This document shows, piece by piece, positions 55,684-64,000 of a DNA stretch of 64,000 bases. The stretch's first letter is position 1. Each line of letters begins with the position of its first letter. The translations under genes and the position numbers were made by a program. The stretch is from Saccharopolyspora hordei. GTDB lineage: Bacteria; Actinomycetota; Actinomycetes; Mycobacteriales; Pseudonocardiaceae. The notes beneath the pieces are model-generated. The model had not been told where the DNA came from. It was given only the letters and a program-made list of their open reading frames with translations, and did no database searches. The stretch is taken from the NCBI RefSeq assembly GCF_013410345.1, contig NZ_JACCFJ010000001.1, forward strand, positions 4,878,501-4,942,500. Direction: 5' to 3'.

Positions 55684-55843
55684 CGGCAGTCCCCTGTTCG
55701 CCGCCGTCGCTTCCCCTGCACGCAGAGTACTGACGATCACCGCGACGCGGGACCGCCGACCGGGTCCGCGCAGGGACCACCCGTTGCGCGCTGTCCGACC
55801 GCGTCCCGTCACGCTCCCCGCCGGGCACCCTGCGGCGGCGCGG

Positions 55844-56437
55844 TCATCCCCTGCGCGCGGTGCCGATGAGGGTGCCGACGTGGTCGGGTTCGGGGGCCGG
55901 CTCGACCCAGACGCGCACGTCGGTGAAGCCGTGCTCGGTGAGCAGGTCGGCCCAGGTGCCGGGTTCGTGGGCCCACCGGTGGATCCACACCTGGCGGCCG
56001 GTGAAGCCGTCGCCGCACATGCCCTGGACCCCGTGGGAGCCGGGGACGGCGGGGGCGTGGGAGAACGCCCGCCGGGCGCCACGCGGGCGCGCACCAGCGG
56101 CAGCAGGCGGCGGGGGTCGGTGAACCACAGCGCGCCCCTGACCGTGCACGACGTGCGCACCCGGCAGCCCGCCCCAGGTCCGGAGGGCGAGGCGGTGGTG
56201 CTCGCCGGAGAGGTCGACGCCGGTGGCGTCGACGCCCTGGGCGGCCAGCGCCGCGACCGCGTCGCCGCGCCCCGAACCGAGCTCCAGCGCCGACCGCGGG
56301 CCCCCGAGCGGTTCGGCCCCGGGACCGCGCCCGTCGTACTGGGTCCAGCCGAAGGCCTCGTGCGACACGCGGTCGCCGTCCCGGCGGGCGTCGCGGTCCC
56401 AGTAGCCGACGACGTCGTCGATGTCCGTGGACGCCAT
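55844..56437 (-). CDS. Class I SAM-dependent methyltransferase with a frame-displaced internal segment
   Basis: 197 residues as read. SAM motif I SALELGSGRGDAVAAL (~49-64) and motif II GVDLSG are normal, and the C-terminus (HAPAVPGSHGVQGMCGDGFTG, RWAHEPGTWADLLTEHGF) is normal. Between them the frame gives an implausible Pro/Arg/Ala stretch (HRPPPPAAAGARPRGARR). The neighbouring frame over 56069-56136 instead reads GALWFTDPRRLLPLVRARV followed by APGG, exactly what this fold needs. Two compensating frameshifts (or sequencing errors) are the best explanation; the protein may be inactive. Substrate unknown. Confidence 0.7.
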   Translation of the reverse strand: MASTDIDDVVGYWDRDARRDGDRVSHEAFGWTQYDGRGPGAEPLGGPRSALELGSGRGDAVAALAAQGVDATGVDLSGEHHRLALRTWGGLPGAHVVHGQGRAVVHRPPPPAAAGARPRGARRAFSHAPAVPGSHGVQGMCGDGFTGRQVWIHRWAHEPGTWADLLTEHGFTDVRVWVEPAPEPDHVGTLIGTARRG

Positions 56438-56576
56438 GACCGGGCCCGCTGCCGCGAGTCCGCCCCGTCACCACGGGAGCGCCGAAACCGGTTGCGGCGC
56501 AGCGTCTCCCGCGAACCGGCGCCTGGCTCCGCCGCTCCCCCCAACGACCTTCGGCCCAGTCTGCGCCGAACGTGCC

Positions 56577-59500
56577 TCACTCCCCGTAGAACACGCGCTC
56601 CACGACGGCGCGGGCGTGCCGGGTGACGCGGAGGTAGTCGTCGACGACCTCCCCGGTGTCCACCTCCGCCGGGTAGCCCAGCGCGGCGGCCACCGCGTTC
56701 AACTCCCGCGACTGCCGGGGCAGCTGGTCCCCCGGCTTGCCGCGGACCAGCATCACCGCGTTGCGCACCCGCATCGCCAGCGTCCAGGCCTGCGCCAGCT
56801 GGTCGGCGTCCTCGGCGTCGAGCAGCCCGGCGTCCGTGGCGGCCCGCAGCCCGTCCAGCGTCGACGTCGTGCGCAGCCCGGGGTGCTCGTGCGCGTGCTG
56901 CAGCTGCAGCAGCTGCAACGTCCACTCCACGTCCGCGAGGCCACCGCGACCGAGCTTGGTGTGCGTGGCCGGGTCGGCGCCGCGGGGCAGCCGCTCGGAA
57001 TCGACCCGCGCCTTGATCCGGCGGATCTCCCGGGCCTTGGCCTCGTCCAGCCCGCCCTCCGGGTACCGGACCGGGTCGATGGCCCGGCAGAACCGCTCCC
57101 CCAGTTCCCGGTCGCCGGCGACGTGCCGCGCCCGCAGCAGCGCCTGCGCCTCCCACACCTCGCCCCACCGCCGGTAGTACGACAGGTAGGAGTCCAGCGT
57201 GCGCACCAGCGGTCCCTGGCGGCCCTCCGGCCGCAGGTCGATGTCGACCTCCAGCGGCGGGTCCTGGCTCGGCGCGCCCAGCAACCGCCGCACCTGCTCC
57301 ACCACCGCCGTCGCGAACCGCACCGCGGCCGCGTCGTCCGAGCCCTCCACCGGCTCGCACACGAACATCACGTCCGCGTCGGACCCGTAGCCGAGCTCGG
57401 CACCGCCCAGGCGCCCCATCCCGATCACCGCGATCCGTGCCGGGGGCTCGCCGGTCGTCCGGGCGGTGTCCCGGACCGACACGTCCAGGGCCGACTCCAG
57501 CACCGCGACCCAGATGTTCGACAGCGCCTGGAACACCGTGGTCGGCTCCACCAGGCCGAGCAGGTCACCGCACGCGATGCGCAGCAGCTCGTGCCGCCGC
57601 AGCGAGCGGGCCGCCGCGACGGCGCGCGCCGGCTCCGAGTACCGCGCCACGGTGCTGCGCAACGACACCGACGCCTCCATCGGGTCGCGCTCGGCCAGTG
57701 CGGGCGTGTCGGACAGCAGCCGCAGCACCTCCGGCGCCCGCACCAGCAGCTCCGGGACCAGCTTCGAGGTGCCGAGCAACTGCGCCAGCCGCTCCGCCAC
57801 CACCCCCTCGTCCCGCAACAACCGCAGGTACCACGGGGTTTCGGCCAACGCCTCGGACACCTTGCGGTACGCGAGCAGCCCGCCGTCCGGGTCGGGCGTG
57901 TTCGCCAACAGGTCCAGCAGCATCGGCAACAGCGTGCCCTGGATGCTGGCCCGCCGGGACACACCGGAGGTCAATGCACCGATGTGGCGCAACGCCCCCT
58001 CCGGCGAGGTGTAGCCGAGCGCGGCGAGGCGTTCCACGGCCGCGGACGTGGTCAGGCGCAGCGCCGCGGTGGGCACCTTCGCGACCGCCTCCAGCAGCGG
58101 GCGGTAGAACAGCTTCTCGTGCAGTCGGCGGACCCGGTTGCTGTGCCGTCGGAACTCCGACACCAGCACCTGCGCCGCGGTGCTCCGGCCGCTGGCGCGC
58201 AGCCCGACGGCCCGGGACAGCACGTTCAGCGCTTCGGCGTCGTCGAAGGCCGGGAACAGGTGGGTGCGGCGCAGTTGCCGCAGCTGCAGCCGGTGCTCGA
58301 GCGTGCGCAGGAACCGGTAGGAGTCCACCAGGTCCGCCGCGTCGCTGCGGGCCACGTACCCGCCCTCCCCCAGGGCACGCAGAGCGTCCAACGTGGACGT
58401 GAGCCGGAGCGAGGTGTCGCTGCGGCCGTGGACCATCTGCAGCAGCTGCACCGCGAACTCCACGTCGCGCAGACCGCCGCGCCCCAGTTTCAGCTCCCGC
58501 TCGGAGATCTCGGACGGGACGTGGTCCTCGACCCGGCGCCGCATCGACCGCACGTCGGCGACGAAGCCCTCGCGCTCCGCCGCCGTCCACACCAGCGGCT
58601 GCACCGCGGCGAGGTAGTCGGCCCCGAGCGCGGCGTCCCCGGCGACCGGCCTGGCCTTGAGCAGGGCCTGGAACTCCCACGTGCGCGCCCAGCGGCGGTA
58701 GTAGCTGAGGTGGCCGTCGAGGGTGCGCACCAGCGCACCCGACTTGCCCTCCGGGCGCAGCGCCGCGTCCACCTCGAAGAACGCGGAGCCGGCCACGCGC
58801 ATCACCAGGCTGGCCAGCCGGGTCGCGGTGGGGATGTCCGACTCCTGGTCGGCGACGAACACGACGTCGACATCGCTGACGTAGTTCAGCTCCCGGCCGC
58901 CGCACTTGCCCATCGCGATCACCGCGAGCCGCGGCACCTCGTCCACACCGGACTGCTGCAGCTCGGCGACCGCGACGGACAACGCCGCCCGCAGCGCCGC
59001 GACCGCGGCATCGGACAACGTCGCGGCCACCTCCTCGTAGGGCACGCTCGGCAGCGACGGGTCGACGACGGGGGCCATGTCCTGCCCGGCGACGTCCATG
59101 AGCAGACCGCGGTAGGCCCGGCGCAGCGCGCTGACCGCCTCGGACCCGCGCAGTGCCGCGACGGGCCCGCCCGGCGTTCCCGGGGCGCCGTCGCCGTCGG
59201 CGCCCACCGCGGCCAGGAGCACCGACGTCCGTTCTTCCAGCGTGCTCGGTGGGGTCACGCCCGAGCGCAGCCGCTGCCACTCCTCCGGGTGCGCCGCGAG
59301 GTGGTCGGCGAACGCGGTGGAGCTGCCGAGCACGCCGAGGAGCCGCGCGCGCAGTTCCCGGTCGTCCGCCAGTGCCTGCGCGAGCTCCGCCCAGCCGGCC
59401 TCGTCGGCGTCCTGGATGCGGTCCAGGGAATGCAGCGCCAGGTCGGGGTCCGGAGTGCGCGACAGCGCGGTCACGATCGGCTCGGCTGCCCCCGGACCGC

Positions 59501-59615
59501 GGTCCGACCACCACCCGGCACGTCTCAGCTGGGCCTCAGCACGTGGCGCGTCGGTGAACCCATAGCGAGCGGGAGACGGCACCGAACCCGAGCGCGACGA
59601 GTTGCTGTTGGCCAT
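56577..59615 (-). CDS. glnE: Bifunctional glutamine-synthetase adenylyltransferase/deadenylase
   Basis: Controls GlnA by adding or removing AMP on its Tyr. 1012 residues with two nucleotidyltransferase domains. The N-terminal deadenylase has GKCGGRELNYVSDVDVVFV (~235) and the C-terminal adenylylase GMGRLGGAELGYGSDADVMF (~735), each with the GS/DxD metal motif, joined by a helical region. Length and order match the family. Start ATG 59615, 6 nt after TACTGT (59622-59627, minus strand). In M. tuberculosis it is also next to glnA1 (Rv2221c). Confidence 0.97.
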   Translation of the reverse strand: MANSNSSRSGSVPSPARYGFTDAPRAEAQLRRAGWWSDRGPGAAEPIVTALSRTPDPDLALHSLDRIQDADEAGWAELAQALADDRELRARLLGVLGSSTAFADHLAAHPEEWQRLRSGVTPPSTLEERTSVLLAAVGADGDGAPGTPGGPVAALRGSEAVSALRRAYRGLLMDVAGQDMAPVVDPSLPSVPYEEVAATLSDAAVAALRAALSVAVAELQQSGVDEVPRLAVIAMGKCGGRELNYVSDVDVVFVADQESDIPTATRLASLVMRVAGSAFFEVDAALRPEGKSGALVRTLDGHLSYYRRWARTWEFQALLKARPVAGDAALGADYLAAVQPLVWTAAEREGFVADVRSMRRRVEDHVPSEISERELKLGRGGLRDVEFAVQLLQMVHGRSDTSLRLTSTLDALRALGEGGYVARSDAADLVDSYRFLRTLEHRLQLRQLRRTHLFPAFDDAEALNVLSRAVGLRASGRSTAAQVLVSEFRRHSNRVRRLHEKLFYRPLLEAVAKVPTAALRLTTSAAVERLAALGYTSPEGALRHIGALTSGVSRRASIQGTLLPMLLDLLANTPDPDGGLLAYRKVSEALAETPWYLRLLRDEGVVAERLAQLLGTSKLVPELLVRAPEVLRLLSDTPALAERDPMEASVSLRSTVARYSEPARAVAAARSLRRHELLRIACGDLLGLVEPTTVFQALSNIWVAVLESALDVSVRDTARTTGEPPARIAVIGMGRLGGAELGYGSDADVMFVCEPVEGSDDAAAVRFATAVVEQVRRLLGAPSQDPPLEVDIDLRPEGRQGPLVRTLDSYLSYYRRWGEVWEAQALLRARHVAGDRELGERFCRAIDPVRYPEGGLDEAKAREIRRIKARVDSERLPRGADPATHTKLGRGGLADVEWTLQLLQLQHAHEHPGLRTTSTLDGLRAATDAGLLDAEDADQLAQAWTLAMRVRNAVMLVRGKPGDQLPRQSRELNAVAAALGYPAEVDTGEVVDDYLRVTRHARAVVERVFYGE

Positions 59616-59667
59616 TGCTCGACAGTAGTCCGAGCCGCGCGCCGACGCGGACCCGATCTGATGAGGA

Positions 59668-60420
59668 TCACGCCAACGGCAGGAACCTGCTGGCCCGACG
59701 GTCTTCCGGCGGTGTGCCCACGAACCGCACGAAGCGTTCCACCACCGGTTGCCAGGTCTCGGCCAGGTCCGCGTGGAACTCGTCGAGGTGCTCCGGATCG
59801 AGCTGGCCCGGCCGTGCAGCGGCCGCCACGTCCGGCGCGATGTCGGCCCACCGCAGCACCAGGTCGGTCGTGGTCTCGATGTGGAACTGCATGCCGTAGG
59901 CGCAGTCGCCGACGCGGAACAACTGGTTCTCGCACTTCGGGGAGGAGGCCAGCAGCTGTGCCGACGGCGGCAGGACCGCCACCTCGTCGGAGTGGAACTG
60001 CAGGACGTCGGGGGTCAGCGGGACCGGGCCGAACAGCGGGTCTTCCGCCGCCACGTCCCGCTTCGCGACGAGCAGCGTGCCGGCCTCCGGCCCCTTGCGC
60101 GCGGCCCGCACCTGTCCGCCGGTCGCAGCTGCGAGCAGTTGGGCGCCCAAGCACACCGCCAACACCGGAAGCCGCTCGCTCACCGCCTTGCTGAGCAGCG
60201 CCCGGACGTCGGCGAGCCAGGGGTGCGTGGCGTCGTCGTAGGCACCCATCTCACCGCCCAGCACGACCATCCCCTGGTGCGCGCTGAAGTCCGCGGGCAA
60301 CGCCTGCTCGGACGGCAGCACCACGTCGACCTCGGCACCTGCAGCCACCAGCCACTCGCCGAGCGGCCCCGGAGGGTCCGACTGCGACGGCTGCACGACG
60401 AGGATCCGCACACCACCCAT
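59668..60420 (-). CDS. Class I glutamine amidotransferase-like protein
   Basis: 250 residues of a stand-alone GATase1 domain: nucleophile Cys in LAVCLGAQLLAAATGG (~92), His and Glu in YGMQFHIETT (~180). LVVQPSQSDPPGPLGEWL at the N-terminus is typical of the GMP-synthase-like/YfeJ group that may hydrolyse glutamine or gamma-glutamyl compounds. No synthetase partner adjacent. It shares strand with glnE, 52 bp upstream of it, suggesting nitrogen metabolism. ATG 6 nt after TAGGCT (60427-60432, minus strand). Confidence 0.88.
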   Translation of the reverse strand: MGGVRILVVQPSQSDPPGPLGEWLVAAGAEVDVVLPSEQALPADFSAHQGMVVLGGEMGAYDDATHPWLADVRALLSKAVSERLPVLAVCLGAQLLAAATGGQVRAARKGPEAGTLLVAKRDVAAEDPLFGPVPLTPDVLQFHSDEVAVLPPSAQLLASSPKCENQLFRVGDCAYGMQFHIETTTDLVLRWADIAPDVAAAARPGQLDPEHLDEFHADLAETWQPVVERFVRFVGTPPEDRRASRFLPLA

Positions 60421-60595
60421 GCGGCCAGCCTACGACGCCACAGCCCGGGACCCCAGCCCGGCTGATCTTCCTCGAACGCGGAACCGACCACCGCCCGGCA
60501 TCACACTGTCCGCCGGCGCGACCACGGACCAGGCAGGCACACACAAAACGGGCACAAAAAAAGGGGGAGGCCTTCGGCGTGTGTGTGGATCAACG

Positions 60596-60646
60596 AAAAA
60601 GGCTCTCTCCTTCCCGACCGCAATCCGTCAGGAAGGAGAGAGCCTT
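60596..60646 (-). terminator. rRNA operon intrinsic terminator
   Basis: Perfect 16-bp stem (60599-60614 with 60631-60646), 16-nt loop and a T5 run on the transcribed strand: the classical intrinsic terminator of the window, 15 bp past 5S. A further T8 run near 60556-60563 may back it up. Confidence 0.92.
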
Positions 60647-60660
60647 CTCTCCAAGTAATG

Positions 60661-60779
60661 TGTCGGCGGTGTCTTACTCTCCCACACCCTACCGAGTGCA
60701 GTACCATCAGCGCTGGGGAGCTTAGCTACCGGGTTCGGAATGGGACCGGGCGGACCCTCCCCGCTATCGCCACCGACAA
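60661..60779 (-). rRNA. rrf: 5S ribosomal RNA
   Basis: About 119 nt. The reverse complement contains the conserved CCCATTCCGAACCCGG and CTAAGCTCCCCAGCG segments and TGATGGTACTGC. The ends pair through helix I (60662-60669 with 60770-60777), which sets the limits to within a base or two. Separated from 23S by ~130 nt. Confidence 0.95.
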
Positions 60780-60908
60780 CCCTCACACCCCACACCCACG
60801 TGCGGGGAAACCTCAGGGTCACCAACAACAAACCATGTTCGGTTATCAAGCAGGGCACCTGGTTGCTGTCCCAGACACCGTATAGTGAGTGCGCAACATC
60901 TTCATGTA

Positions 60909-63982
<3,074 letters not shown>

Positions 63983-64000
63983 AAACACAAAGATGCTCGC

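Noticed and set aside
56421..60194. A 1257-codon open frame on the plus strand
   Set aside because: Antisense shadow of glnE and the amidotransferase gene; composition is His/Arg/Gln/Pro-rich without any domain.

Overview
The window is a high-GC actinobacterial chromosome segment. Gene content and order point to Pseudonocardiales, probably Saccharopolyspora or a close relative. The order FadD15 / NlpC-P60 / DEDDh exonuclease / qcr-cta / trpD / ctaF-ctaC / asnB / adenosine kinase / ErpA / DUF3043 / cobT-cobS / ilvE / leucyl aminopeptidase / E2 / SDR39U1 / lipB / lipA / DUF4191 / RDD / glnA / glnE follows the Rv2187-Rv2221c block of Mycobacterium tuberculosis. Most of the window is therefore conserved core. 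Species placement is inference.

Layout. 1-7.7 kb: a 5'-truncated acyl-CoA ligase, a secreted HExxH peptidase, a secreted NlpC/P60 hydrolase with a ~140-nt leader, a NYN-domain protein and a DEDDh/GIY-YIG fusion. 7.7-18.4 kb: the respiratory block, ctaE-qcrC-qcrA-qcrB and ctaC-ctaF on the minus strand, separated by plus-strand trpD and two small unknown genes, then asnB. 18.5-28.4 kb: an accessory carbohydrate region with a secreted M23 protein, alpha-glucosidase, LacI-type regulator, a binding protein and two permeases of a maltose/alpha-glucoside ABC importer, and a secreted alpha-amylase. Three similar operator-like sites link the regulator, transporter and amylase promoters. mmuM and a decayed gene lie inside this block. 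28.4-37 kb: adenosine kinase, S4 protein, ErpA, DUF3043, cobU-cobT-cobS, ilvE, DUF402 protein and permease. 37-44.9 kb: pepA, OsmC, lpd, sucB, SDR39U1 and lipB. 45-50.7 kb: a variable pocket holding a Tat-type serine hydrolase with its HTH regulator, an F420-type oxidoreductase, a TetR divergon, a membrane protein and an SDR. 50.7-60.4 kb: lipA, DUF4191, RDD, glnA, an SMP-30 protein, a damaged methyltransferase, glnE and a glutamine amidotransferase. 60.6-64 kb: 5S and 23S rRNA on the minus strand, ending about 18 nt past the 23S 5' end.

How genes connect. cta/qcr encode most of the bc1-aa3 respiratory branch. lipB (octanoyl transfer) and lipA (sulfur insertion) make the lipoate carried by the E2 protein SucB, which Lpd reoxidises. 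GlnE adenylylates GlnA, whose promoter carries a four-half-site GlnR box. cobU-cobT-cobS form the nucleotide-loop part of cobalamin assembly.

Regulation seen in sequence. Many genes have a TANNNT-like hexamer exactly 6-7 nt upstream of the start codon, the geometry of leaderless transcripts, and this was used to choose several starts. Three clear repressor-type operator sets, a GlnR box, a dispersed palindrome at two convergent gene ends and about fifteen terminator hairpins are listed. I saw no tRNA, CRISPR array, transposase or prophage gene.
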